A DNA stretch of 13,675 nt from Aquirufa sp. (GCA_030833145.1 JAURHT010000046.1:1-13675); one strand, 5' to 3'; positions 1-7,641 are shown, numbered from the stretch's first letter. Notes: a model not told the origin generated them from the letters alone. A program made the numbers and translations.

Positions 1-105
1 AGTACAAACCCCTCTTCTTTGTGGACAAGAATCCAAAGCTGGTGACTTAGATTTCCAAGTCATTTGCTCACGTCCCTTGCGCACTAATTGCTGAATAGTT
101 GGCAT
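1..105 (-). CDS. rpsL: 30S ribosomal protein S12, N-terminal 35 codons (partial at window edge)
   Basis: S12 is a small-subunit protein at the decoding centre, important for translational fidelity and the site of streptomycin-resistance mutations. The reverse strand from the ATG at 105-103 encodes [15 protein letters not shown], and after a few residues [15 protein letters not shown], which is the highly conserved S12 N-terminus. The rest of the protein, including the lysines mutated in streptomycin resistance, lies outside the window. There is no Shine-Dalgarno sequence before the ATG; the upstream bases are A/T-rich, as is common in Bacteroidota. A promoter is visible about 100 bases upstream. 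In most bacteria rpsL heads the str operon (rpsG, fusA and so on), so that operon probably continues to the left. The identification is near certain; only the extent is cut by the window. Confidence 0.95.
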   Translation of the reverse strand, partial: MPTIQQLVRKGREQMTWKSKSPALDSCPQRRGVCT

Positions 106-200
106 TTTGGAATAATTACCGTTTAAAATTTAAAATTCTTTTAATCCCTTCAAGCGCGTCAAACTCAATAAGATAGAGTTATCCCACACTAATCGGGGTG

Positions 201-230
201 CAAAGTTAGCAATAAGATATAGAAATCAAA
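201..230 (-). promoter_or_regulatory. Bacteroidota-type promoter for rpsL
   Basis: On the minus strand TTTG (230-227) is followed, after 18 bases, by TAACTTTG (208-201). This matches the Bacteroidota primary-sigma consensus TTTG / TAnnTTTG. Transcription would start near 195 and give rpsL a leader of about 90 bases. The TTTG box lies only about 16 bases past the uxuA stop codon, and no convincing terminator hairpin separates the two genes. Confidence 0.7.
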
Positions 231-245
231 AGGGGAAAATGAAAA

Positions 246-1436
246 TTATTTCAAAAACCCACGGATTCCCATTTCCAAACCACGTAACTCCGCTAAACCA
301 CGTAAACGACCGATGGCCGTATAACCTGGATTCGTCTTCTTCCCTTCCTGTAAATCATCTAACATCCGGTGTCCGTGATCTGGACGGAATGGCAAGCGAA
401 AATCCCGGCGACCTGAGGCAATGCGTTTGTCCTGCTCATTCACTAATCCCTTCATTACTCCGAACATATCCACATCACCATCTAAATGGTCTGCTTCGTG
501 GAAATTTCCGTATTGATCGCGTCGCGTTGCGCGCAAGTGGATAAAATTAATGCGATGACCCAGGCGCTCAACCATGCCCACTAAATCGTTGTCTTCTCTA
601 ACGCCGTAACTTCCCGTGCAGAAACACAATCCATTTACGTTGCTTTCGTAGGCATTTAATAATTGAACCGCATCGCTTTCCGTACTCACCACGCGTGGCA
701 AGCCCAAAATCGGATACGGAGGATCATCCGGGTGAATCGATAAATTGACCCCAGCCTCCTCGGCTGCTGGCGTGATCTCCCGAATGAATTCATATAAATT
801 CTCGCGCAACTCCTTCTCTCCTACTTCGGAATAGGTATCTAACGCTTCTTGGAAAGACTTCAACGTGAAGCTTTCTTCTGAACCCGGTAAACCGGCGATG
901 ATATTGCGGATTAATTTCTCTTGTTGTGCGGGAGTGGATGCATCGAACCATTTTTGAGCTCTGGCGATTTGCTCGGCTGTGTAATGTTGCTCTGCTCCTG
1001 GACGCTTTAATAAGAACAATTCAAAAGCACAAAATTCTGCCGCATCAAAGCGCAATCCGGTACTTCCGTCTGGAAAACGAAAATCCAAATCCGTTCTTGT
1101 CCAGTCCAGAATAGGCATAAAATTATAACAAACCAGGTCTAAACCCGCCTCGCCTACATTACGTAAAGACGTTTTGTAGTTTTCGATGTACTGCTTGTAG
1201 TTCCCTGAACGCGTTTTGATATCCTCGTGCACCGGAATACTTTCGATCACGGACCAACTCAATCCAGCCGCCTCGATGATGGCCTTGCGTTCCAAAATAT
1301 CGGGCAACTCCCACACTTTCCCATTTAGAATTTGGTGTAGAGCACTCACAATACCCGTTGCGCCAGCTTGACGCACATCGGATAATTTTACCGGATCATT
1401 GGGGCCAAACCACCTCCACGTTTGTTCTAAAGCCAT
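246..1436 (-). CDS. uxuA: Mannonate dehydratase
   Basis: UxuA dehydrates D-mannonate to 2-keto-3-deoxy-D-gluconate (EC 4.2.1.8) in the hexuronate (glucuronate) catabolic pathway in the cytosol; the enzyme needs Mn2+ or Fe2+. The 396-residue product has the usual family length and starts [18 protein letters not shown], the typical UxuA N-terminus. Candidate metal and catalytic residues are His235 (SIHPDDPP), Cys271/Cys273 (LCFCTGS), His300 (NFIHLR) and the Asp353-His354 pair (RPDHGHR), matching in order the His/Cys/His/Asp ligands known for this TIM-barrel family. The C-terminus [11 protein letters not shown] is also typical. No other hexuronate genes (uxaC, kdgK, kdgA, uxuB) are in view, so the gene stands outside a visible pathway cluster. 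It lies downstream of a terminator-like hairpin and upstream of rpsL on the same strand. The ATG has no Shine-Dalgarno sequence at the right distance. Confidence 0.95.
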   Translation of the reverse strand: MALEQTWRWFGPNDPVKLSDVRQAGATGIVSALHQILNGKVWELPDILERKAIIEAAGLSWSVIESIPVHEDIKTRSGNYKQYIENYKTSLRNVGEAGLDLVCYNFMPILDWTRTDLDFRFPDGSTGLRFDAAEFCAFELFLLKRPGAEQHYTAEQIARAQKWFDASTPAQQEKLIRNIIAGLPGSEESFTLKSFQEALDTYSEVGEKELRENLYEFIREITPAAEEAGVNLSIHPDDPPYPILGLPRVVSTESDAVQLLNAYESNVNGLCFCTGSYGVREDNDLVGMVERLGHRINFIHLRATRRDQYGNFHEADHLDGDVDMFGVMKGLVNEQDKRIASGRRDFRLPFRPDHGHRMLDDLQEGKKTNPGYTAIGRLRGLAELRGLEMGIRGFLK

Positions 1437-1488
1437 AGTTTTTTTGTTTACTACCTATTTAAAGGCTTTATGCCCTCATTTTTACCTA

Positions 1489-1548
1489 TTAACAGGCCAA
1501 ATAAAAAACCTTGCCTGGAAACCGGGCAAGGTTTTTGTAATCAAGCAT
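1489..1548 (-). CDS. Possible 19-residue leader peptide over the hairpin upstream of uxuA
   Basis: From an ATG at 1548-1546 the minus strand encodes MLDYKNLARFPGKVFYLAC and a TAA stop at 1491-1489. A Shine-Dalgarno-like AAGGAAG (1562-1556) sits 7 bases before the ATG, a better match than precedes any full-length gene here. The frame covers the whole hairpin at 1504-1536, so a translating ribosome would prevent the hairpin from forming. This geometry suits an attenuating leader peptide, but the codons give no obvious amino-acid sensor. A 19-codon frame can arise by chance, and Bacteroidota rarely depend on Shine-Dalgarno pairing. It is listed as a candidate only. Confidence 0.2.
   Translation of the reverse strand: MLDYKNLARFPGKVFYLAC
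1504..1536 (-). terminator. Strong intrinsic terminator hairpin between the DUF4301 gene and uxuA
   Basis: A perfect 12-base inverted repeat (1504-1515 with 1525-1536) has the GC-rich core CCTTGCC/GGCAAGG. On the minus strand it is followed at once by six T (1508-1503). Two more G-C pairs can form inside, beyond a C-A mismatch, leaving a UUU loop. A T-run also follows on the plus strand, so it could work both ways, but both flanking genes are on the minus strand. The simplest role is to end the DUF4301 transcript, whose stop lies 84 bases upstream. If transcription also starts near 1580, the hairpin lies in the uxuA leader instead. Confidence 0.75.
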
Positions 1549-1585
1549 TTATATACTTCCTTTAAAATCTCTTTCTCAGGGGCGA

Positions 1586-1613
1586 CAAAAATAGCTAGTT
1601 TTTTACAAACAAA
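1586..1613 (-). promoter_or_regulatory. Candidate promoter for uxuA upstream of the hairpin
   Basis: The minus strand carries a perfect TAnnTTTG box, TATTTTTG (1593-1586), with TTTG at 1613-1610. The spacing is 16 bases, slightly short for this promoter class. A tandem second TTTG lies at 1609-1606. Transcription would start near 1580, giving a leader of about 145 bases that includes the hairpin at 1504-1536. The A/T-rich sequence makes a chance match quite possible. No better promoter was seen between the hairpin and the uxuA ATG. Confidence 0.35.
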
Positions 1614-1620
1614 AAATAGC

Positions 1621-3084
1621 CTAGCCGTTTTGGTGTGCGGGCCTCACTAAATCAGTCACCGTTTTCACCGGGTTGAATGTTTCTAAAGGCACTTCCACAA
1701 AAAGGGTATTCCAATCTGACATCGCTCCGTTCCAAAGTCCCGGCAACTCCATCGCCTTTAATTCTTTTCCGTCTTTGGTCTTATCTGTGATAAAACCCGT
1801 ATTCATGTCACGGTAGTTCAATAAGTTCAAACCACGCGTAGCGCACACTAAATCTACCGGATTGAAGTGAGAGGCTTGGTGGAATTTGGCTTTTTGATCT
1901 TCGTTCTTCATATCAATTTGAGCAGATTCCACGAGTTGAAGGGTGAAATTTCCTTTCGCATCTTGGCACCAGAACGGGCCTCCTCCCGGCTCTCCGGTAT
2001 TTTTTACCACCCCGCAAACGCGTGTAGGACGGGCTAAAACTTCGCGAATTTTTGCAACTTTTTCCGTTTGCGGTAACGCTGCAAAATCTGCCGACGGCAC
2101 AAAACCTAAATAGGTGGCCATCTCTTGTAATGCCTCATTGATCGTAGCCTCTGATGGATTTTCTTGCAATTGCTTATCCAGGTGTTCTATACCTTCTAAA
2201 ATCCACAACAACAATCCTCCTAAGGCCTTCTTGTATTCAATGGTCGGCTGCTTTAATATATCTGGAACGACGTTATCTATATTTTTGATAAAGATCGCAT
2301 CGGCTTTTAAGTCATTCAAATTCTCTAATAGCGCTCCATGGCCTGCTGGTCTAAAGAGCAATGATCCATCGGCTTCACGGAAAAGGGTATTGTCTGGATT
2401 TACGGCAATCGTGTCTGTCGCGGGCTTTTGTTCCGAGAAAGTGATCTCGAATTGGATGCCGGTTTGGGTTTCCCATTTCGGTACGAGTTTTTTTACTAAA
2501 TCCTCGAAACCGCTGCGGTGTTCTGGAGATACGGTGAAATGCAAGCGGGCTTTTTGGCCATTCGACGCATACGCCGCTGCCTCCACGATGTGTTCCTCTA
2601 GCGGAGTCCGTGCTCCATCAGGATAGGAATGGAAAGATAGCAAGCCTTTCGGTTTTTGGCCATAATTCATTCCCGCTGAACCGAGTAGTTTATTCAGTAT
2701 TTCCGCTGAGTCATCATTCGCTTCCAGCAACTCTTTCAGCTCTGGGTAAAACGCAAAGTGATCTAGCTCATCGAAAAACTTCGTGCATTCTTTGTTCTCC
2801 TCCCCCGTCGACAAGCATTCGAACAGTGATTTAAACATTCGGGTGGCTGCTCCTGAGGCAGGGACCATCTTCAAAATAGAAAGCGCTGATTTTTGCTGAT
2901 CGAAGCGAGTAATGAATTCTTGTAATTGCTCTTCTGAAAACTGGAAAATCCCATTCCCGATCGATGCTGATTTTTCCAAATTCATCCAAGGAAAGCCGGA
3001 TTTAAAAAAATCAACTTGTTGATTCATTTCTGCAGGCGTAATTCCTCGTTTCGATAATTGGGCTAAATCCTTCTCTGATAACAT
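1621..3084 (-). CDS. DUF4301 family protein, possible sugar-nucleotide pyrophosphorylase-like enzyme
   Basis: The 487-residue product is recognised as a member of DUF4301, found mainly in Bacteroidota and without an established function. There is no signal peptide or membrane segment, so it should be cytosolic. Several blocks look like a UDP-sugar pyrophosphorylase fold: VPASGAATRM (74-83) resembles the glycine-rich nucleotide loop with its TR/TRM end; FRPAGHGALLENL (244-256) resembles the PxGHG substrate motif; FIKNIDNV (265-272) resembles the strand carrying the metal/product Asp. Further conserved-looking blocks are CGVVKNTGEPGGGPFW (357-372), SHFNPVDLVC (405-414) and LPGLWNGAMSDWNTLFVEVP (447-466). 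The family name is well supported; the enzymatic role is inference from motifs. The gene is divergent from recQ across 99 bases. A weak promoter (TTTA, 21 bases, TAATTTTT at 3112-3105) precedes the ATG, and there is no Shine-Dalgarno sequence. Confidence 0.85.
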   Translation of the reverse strand: MLSEKDLAQLSKRGITPAEMNQQVDFFKSGFPWMNLEKSASIGNGIFQFSEEQLQEFITRFDQQKSALSILKMVPASGAATRMFKSLFECLSTGEENKECTKFFDELDHFAFYPELKELLEANDDSAEILNKLLGSAGMNYGQKPKGLLSFHSYPDGARTPLEEHIVEAAAYASNGQKARLHFTVSPEHRSGFEDLVKKLVPKWETQTGIQFEITFSEQKPATDTIAVNPDNTLFREADGSLLFRPAGHGALLENLNDLKADAIFIKNIDNVVPDILKQPTIEYKKALGGLLLWILEGIEHLDKQLQENPSEATINEALQEMATYLGFVPSADFAALPQTEKVAKIREVLARPTRVCGVVKNTGEPGGGPFWCQDAKGNFTLQLVESAQIDMKNEDQKAKFHQASHFNPVDLVCATRGLNLLNYRDMNTGFITDKTKDGKELKAMELPGLWNGAMSDWNTLFVEVPLETFNPVKTVTDLVRPAHQNG

Positions 3085-3167
3085 ATGCGCTTTCTTTTGT
3101 GTCTAAAAATTAGCATTTCTTCTCAGGAATTCCTAAAAATCCGGTGGAGGAGTTCATTCTTTTTTGG

Positions 3168-3175
3168 TAGATTTG
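3168..3175 (+). promoter_or_regulatory. -7 promoter element immediately before recQ
   Basis: TAGATTTG matches the Bacteroidota -7 consensus TAnnTTTG exactly and ends 8 bases before the recQ ATG at 3184. Transcription should start about 3179-3184, so the mRNA would have a leader of a few bases or none. No good TTTG is found 17-23 bases upstream; that region reads CCGGTGGAGG. The promoter, if real, would be weak or depend on an activator. Confidence 0.4.
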
Positions 3176-3183
3176 TTTAGACG

Positions 3184-5106
3184 ATGGCGGACATTCAGGA
3201 CATATTGCAAAAATACTGGGGGCATTCGGCCTTCAGGCCCCTGCAGGAGGAAATCATTCACTCGGTGCTGGATGGCAAGGATACCCTAGCTTTGTTGCCC
3301 ACCGGTGGGGGAAAGTCCATTTGTTTTCAAGTGCCAGCCCTCGCTTTGCCGGGAATTTGCATCGTCATTACGCCCCTCATTGCCTTGATGCAAGACCAGG
3401 TAGCGCAATTAAACCGCCGTGGCATTCCAGCGACCGCCCTTTTTTCCGGCCTCCGCAAACGCCAAATCGACATCTTATTAGACAATTGCATTTACGGCAA
3501 CACGAAATTCCTTTACGTTTCGCCAGAACGATTAAAGACGGATTTGTTCATTGAACGGGCGAAACAGATGAACATCAGTTTATTGGTCATCGATGAGGCG
3601 CACTGTATTTCGCAATGGGGTCACGATTTCAGACCGCCCTATTTAGAGATTGCTGAGTTTCGCGCGTTGATTCCGAGCGTTCCGTGCATCGCTTTGACGG
3701 CCTCCGCGAACGAGGAAGTAAAACAAGAAATTCAAGAAAAGCTGCAATTCAAGAATGCAGCCGTATTCCAAAAAAGTTTCAGCCGCGCTAACCTCTCCTA
3801 TTCTGTTCTCTATGAAGCGGACAAAGAGAAGAAGCTTTGCTCTATGCTGCAGCGGGTTCCCGGTTCTTCCATCGTCTATGTACGGAATCGCCGACGAACC
3901 CAAGAGATTTCAGATCTGTTATCTAAAGCCGGTATTTCCAGCACTTTTTACCACGCCGGTCTTCCGGGCGAGGTCAGAAGCGCTCGTCAAAAAGACTGGA
4001 TCGAGGGAAAAATCGATTGTATCGTGGCGACCAATGCTTTTGGGATGGGTATCGACAAACCAGACGTTCGTCTGGTGGTGCATCTCGACTTACCCGATAC
4101 CATCGAGGCCTATTACCAAGAAGCTGGCCGAGCGGGTCGTGACGAGAAAAAGGCCTATGCCGCCATTTTATACGAGGAAAAAGATGTGTTGGATTTAACA
4201 GCTCAATGGGAAAAATCATTTCCAACAGCTGAGACAATTAAACGCACCTACCAAGCGGTATCTAATTATCTACAAGTAGCCGAAGGAAGTGGCGAGCTAC
4301 AGAGTTACGATTTTGACTGGATGGATTTATGCAAGCGATTCAACTTACCCAGCTCGCAAACCTATTTTGCCTTAAAGACATTGGAAGCTGAGGGTCTATT
4401 ATTATTAAACGAGGCCTTCCAAAATCCCTCGAAAATCCGTTTTATCGTCAGCTCCACGGAACTATACGATTTTCAAATCCGAAACGAGAAATTCGAATCT
4501 TTCTTAAAAGGGTTGCTTCGCATTTATGGTGGTAACTTATATACTCAATTCGTCAGCATCTCTGAAGCGGACTTCGCTCATCAGATAAAGATTCCTCCCG
4601 CAGAGGTGGAACGCAATTTAGCCTTGTTAGAGAAGTTCGAATTAATCGAATATGACAAACAAAATGGCCTGCCTAAATTGGTCTTTTTGACGCCTCGGGC
4701 GAACATCGAAAACCTGCCCATCATCTGGTCTGAATACTTGAAGAAGAAGGATCGGTCGAAGAAAAAGATCGATGCGATGATTCACTATGTGAAACATCCG
4801 GAGGCATGTAGAACGCTTTTGATTACCTCGTATTTTGGGGAATCGTTAAAAACCTCTTGTGGCATCTGCGATCATTGCTTGCAGCGCAAAAAAGAAGCCT
4901 ACGGGAAAAATATCCCCGAAGGCCTCGAAGCAGAACGCAAATTGATTCTGACATATTTGAAAAACGGACCTTTATCCGTTCAAGATCTAGTGGAATGCCT
5001 CCGCCCTTTGGCATCTGCTGAGGCACTTCGCATCATCCAATTCAGTCTTGAATTAGGCGAAATTCATTACAATGCCGCGGACGAACTTGCTATTGGTTCT
5101 GCCTGA
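3184..5106 (+). CDS. recQ: RecQ-family ATP-dependent DNA helicase (long Bacteroidota type)
   Basis: RecQ is a superfamily 2, 3'-to-5' DNA helicase acting in recombination and replication-fork repair. Visible motifs are: Q motif FRPLQ (17-21), Walker A LLPTGGGKS (37-45), DEAH box VIDEAHC (135-141), TASA (172-175), motif IV SSIVYVRNR (228-236), motif V VATNAFGMGIDKPDV (281-295) and motif VI QEAGRAGRD (312-320). A four-cysteine zinc module follows at C542, C559, C562 and C565, with the same spacing as E. coli RecQ (C-x16-C-x2-C-x2-C). It lies about 220 residues after motif VI instead of about 60, because roughly 150-170 residues with two winged-helix-like stretches (about 377-410 and 461-494) precede it. 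No typical HRDC domain is seen; residues about 580-640 form a small helical tail. The ATG is the only plausible start, since an in-frame TAG lies two codons upstream. The 3' end overlaps lon. Confidence 0.95.
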   Translation: MADIQDILQKYWGHSAFRPLQEEIIHSVLDGKDTLALLPTGGGKSICFQVPALALPGICIVITPLIALMQDQVAQLNRRGIPATALFSGLRKRQIDILLDNCIYGNTKFLYVSPERLKTDLFIERAKQMNISLLVIDEAHCISQWGHDFRPPYLEIAEFRALIPSVPCIALTASANEEVKQEIQEKLQFKNAAVFQKSFSRANLSYSVLYEADKEKKLCSMLQRVPGSSIVYVRNRRRTQEISDLLSKAGISSTFYHAGLPGEVRSARQKDWIEGKIDCIVATNAFGMGIDKPDVRLVVHLDLPDTIEAYYQEAGRAGRDEKKAYAAILYEEKDVLDLTAQWEKSFPTAETIKRTYQAVSNYLQVAEGSGELQSYDFDWMDLCKRFNLPSSQTYFALKTLEAEGLLLLNEAFQNPSKIRFIVSSTELYDFQIRNEKFESFLKGLLRIYGGNLYTQFVSISEADFAHQIKIPPAEVERNLALLEKFELIEYDKQNGLPKLVFLTPRANIENLPIIWSEYLKKKDRSKKKIDAMIHYVKHPEACRTLLITSYFGESLKTSCGICDHCLQRKKEAYGKNIPEGLEAERKLILTYLKNGPLSVQDLVECLRPLASAEALRIIQFSLELGEIHYNAADELAIGSA

Positions 5107-7562
5107 AAAACAAATTTCACCGGATTCTTCACCTGCTCTTTTAATAGCGCTAAAGCTAATACTTCTTTCGCGTCGTCCACGTAGTGGAAGCTCAAATCCG
5201 AAATATAATGTGCCTCGATTTCTTCCACATCTTTGCGGTTCTTCGAGCACATAATGATCTCTTTTATTCCTGCTCTTTTAGCCGCTAAGATTTTCTCCTT
5301 AATTCCTCCTACTGGTAATACTTTACCGCGTAGCGTAATCTCCCCCGTCATCGCTAGTTTCGATTTTACCTTGCGCTGCGTTAACGCTGAAGCGATTGCA
5401 GTTAACATCGTGATACCGGCGGATGGACCATCTTTAGGTACCGCTCCAGCTGGAACGTGAATGTGTAAATTGTATTGGTCAAAAATACGGTAATCAATGC
5501 CGTATTCATCCGAATGGGCCTTTAAGAAACTCAAAGCGGCCATCGCGGACTCTTTCATCACATCACCTAATTGACCAGAAAGTGTTAAGACGCCTTTCCC
5601 GCGGTTCAATAAGGTTTCGATAAATAAGATATCTCCACCTACCGGTGTCCAGGCTAAACCTGTTACGACTCCAGCATATTCGTTATTCTCGTAGGTATCC
5701 TTATCAAAGTGCTCTTGACCCAGTAATTTCACGACATCTGTCGCCGTGATTTTATGTGGATAGTCTTGATCCATCGCAATGGATTTCGTGATCTTGCGCA
5801 CCACGCGACCGATCTCTTGTTCTAATTTACGAACACCTGATTCGCGGGTATATCCTTCGATGACCTTTTGTATCGCTCCATCATTCATCGCAAATTCCGC
5901 TTTCTCTAAACCGTGCTCTTTCTTCTGCTTAGGCAATAAGTGTTTTTTCGCAATTTGGACTTTCTCCTCCATCGTATAGCCACTTACCTCGATAATCTCC
6001 ATCCGGTCGCGTAAAGCAGGATGAATCGTATCTAAATTATTCGCCGTCGCGATGAACATCACGCGAGATAGATCGTAATCACACTCCAGGTAATTATCCA
6101 TGAAGCTGCTGTTTTGTTCCGGGTCTAATACCTCTAACAAAGCAGAGGATGGATCTCCACGGTGATCCGAACCTACTTTATCGATTTCGTCTAAAATAAA
6201 CACGGGATTCGAAGATCCTGCTTTTTTAATGCTTTGAATCACCTTACCAGGCATGGCGCCTACATAGGTTTTTCTATGGCCTCTGATTTCGGCCTCGTCA
6301 CGCAGACCACCTAAGGCCATACGTACGTATTTTCTTCCCAAAGCTTTGGCAATCGAACGCCCCAAAGACGTCTTACCCACGCCCGGAGGGCCATAAAGGC
6401 ACAAGATAGGCGCTTTCATATCTCCTTTCATCTTCAATACCGCTAGGTATTCGATGATGCGTTCTTTCACTTTTTCTAGTCCAAAATGATCGGCATCCAA
6501 CACTTTCTTCGCCTTCACCAGATCAAAATTATCTTTCGTGAATTCGCCCCAAGGCAAATCCGCTAACAACTCAACATAATTCATCAACATCGGATATTCT
6601 CCTGACATGGAATTCGTGCGTTGAAGTTTGGAGAGTTCTTTTTGGAAGAAATCATTTACTTCTTTTGACCATTTCTTCTTTGCCCCTTTCGCACGCAGAC
6701 CGTCCAATTCTTGCTCGGGACTTTCCACTCCTAATTCCTCCTGCAAGACTTTAATCTGCTGGCGAATGTAATAGTCACGCTGTTGCTGGTCAATATCACT
6801 CGAAGCTTTGCTTTGAATTTCTCGCTTCAGTTCTAAGTGCTGGATGTCTTTCAACATATGCTCCAACAAATGTGTGGCTTGTTCGATTCCGTCCAAAGTC
6901 TCTAACAAGGCCTGCTTTTCCTTTAATTCCGCGTTGATATTCGAAGAAAGGAAATGCACTAAAAACGCAGAGGATTCGATGTTATCTAAGGCAATTTGGG
7001 CCTCGCGAGGAATCTCTGGATTCAGGTTTAATATCTTCAATGCACACTCTTTCAGCGTAGAAACGAGTGCTTTATTTTCCTTATTTAATTTCTTAGGGAA
7101 CGTGTCCTCGATATAGGAAACGCGAGCTAACAAATTGGGCTCCGTTTTGATGTATTCGCTTACTTCAAAACGCTTGCGGCCTTGGACGATAATCGTTGTG
7201 TTTCCTCCTGGCAGAACAAACATCTTCACAATGTGCGCGACCGTTCCAATTTTGTACAAATCATCTGGAGTAGGTTCGTCTTTGGAATTATTAGCTTGTA
7301 CTAAAACACCAATCGTGCGATCGCCTTTGTAGGCTTTCTTTACGAGGCGAACAGATTTTTGGCGGGAGACAGTGATCGGAATCACCATACCTGGAAACAA
7401 AACGATATTGCGAATGGGAAGAATAGGCAATTGGTCTGACAAAACGCCCATTTTGTCATCATTGTCCATCCCTTCTGACCCAATAGGGATCAATTCTATA
7501 TTTTCAAAATCAGACATCTCTGAAAGCTGTAAATGCTTAAAAAGGTCATTTGGATTATTCAT
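5067..7562 (-). CDS. lon: ATP-dependent endopeptidase La (Lon)
   Basis: Lon is a cytosolic hexameric AAA+ serine protease that degrades misfolded and regulatory proteins. The 831 residues contain the N-terminal substrate-binding domain (about 46-240, beginning LPILPIRNIVLFPGMVIP), a coiled-coil region (about 240-320), Walker A GPPGVGKT (391-398), Walker B FILDEID (455-461), sensor 1 ATANN (505-509), and the protease domain with catalytic Ser714 in PKDGPSAG and Lys757 in GGIKEK. The 43-residue Ser-Lys distance equals that of E. coli Lon (679/722). About 45 N-terminal residues precede the conserved domain, a little longer than E. coli; Met16 is a less likely alternative start. The gene lies 79 bases after the DUF6702 gene on the same strand with no terminator between, so it may be transcribed both from a local promoter and by read-through. 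Its last 40 bases overlap recQ tail to tail. Confidence 0.97.
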   Translation of the reverse strand: MNNPNDLFKHLQLSEMSDFENIELIPIGSEGMDNDDKMGVLSDQLPILPIRNIVLFPGMVIPITVSRQKSVRLVKKAYKGDRTIGVLVQANNSKDEPTPDDLYKIGTVAHIVKMFVLPGGNTTIIVQGRKRFEVSEYIKTEPNLLARVSYIEDTFPKKLNKENKALVSTLKECALKILNLNPEIPREAQIALDNIESSAFLVHFLSSNINAELKEKQALLETLDGIEQATHLLEHMLKDIQHLELKREIQSKASSDIDQQQRDYYIRQQIKVLQEELGVESPEQELDGLRAKGAKKKWSKEVNDFFQKELSKLQRTNSMSGEYPMLMNYVELLADLPWGEFTKDNFDLVKAKKVLDADHFGLEKVKERIIEYLAVLKMKGDMKAPILCLYGPPGVGKTSLGRSIAKALGRKYVRMALGGLRDEAEIRGHRKTYVGAMPGKVIQSIKKAGSSNPVFILDEIDKVGSDHRGDPSSALLEVLDPEQNSSFMDNYLECDYDLSRVMFIATANNLDTIHPALRDRMEIIEVSGYTMEEKVQIAKKHLLPKQKKEHGLEKAEFAMNDGAIQKVIEGYTRESGVRKLEQEIGRVVRKITKSIAMDQDYPHKITATDVVKLLGQEHFDKDTYENNEYAGVVTGLAWTPVGGDILFIETLLNRGKGVLTLSGQLGDVMKESAMAALSFLKAHSDEYGIDYRIFDQYNLHIHVPAGAVPKDGPSAGITMLTAIASALTQRKVKSKLAMTGEITLRGKVLPVGGIKEKILAAKRAGIKEIIMCSKNRKDVEEIEAHYISDLSFHYVDDAKEVLALALLKEQVKNPVKFVFQAEPIASSSAAL

Positions 7563-7598
7563 ACCACATTTTTAAATTCTGCTCCACTTGAGCGGACG

Positions 7599-7628
7599 AT
7601 ATTAATCAATTTTTATGCCAAACGTCAA
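7599..7628 (-). promoter_or_regulatory. Candidate promoter upstream of lon
   Basis: In the 79-base gap before lon the minus strand has TTGACG (7628-7623), 18 bases, then TAATAT (7604-7599). These resemble classical -35/-10 boxes rather than the TTTG / TAnnTTTG pattern seen elsewhere in this window. Transcription would start near 7592, giving a leader of about 30 bases. The primary Bacteroidota sigma factor does not favour this form, so it could be a match by chance or serve an alternative sigma factor. No heat-shock type box was recognised. Confidence 0.3.
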
Positions 7629-7641
7629 GATGGCAGTATGA

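Noticed and set aside
162..180. Hairpin AACTC/GAGTT in the rpsL leader
   Set aside because: A 5-base stem with a 9-base loop and no T-run is too weak for a terminator or a regulatory site.
239..544. Plus-strand open frame of 101 codons inside uxuA
   Set aside because: It is entirely antisense to the well-supported uxuA apart from its first few bases, and its protein looks random. The same holds for other antisense frames such as 2114-2626.
1588..1620. Near-direct repeat AAAAATAGC at 1588-1596 and 1612-1620
   Set aside because: Two A-rich copies only, with no further structure; this is probably composition, although one copy overlaps the uxuA promoter candidate.
3125..3134. Palindrome AGGAATTCCT midway between the DUF4301 gene and recQ
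   Set aside because: It could be an operator in a divergent gap, but a single 10-base palindrome has roughly a one in ten chance of occurring in about 100 bases, and it does not extend outward.
3755..4198. Plus-strand frame of 147 codons within recQ
   Set aside because: It is an out-of-frame shadow of the helicase core; the recQ frame holds all the expected motifs.
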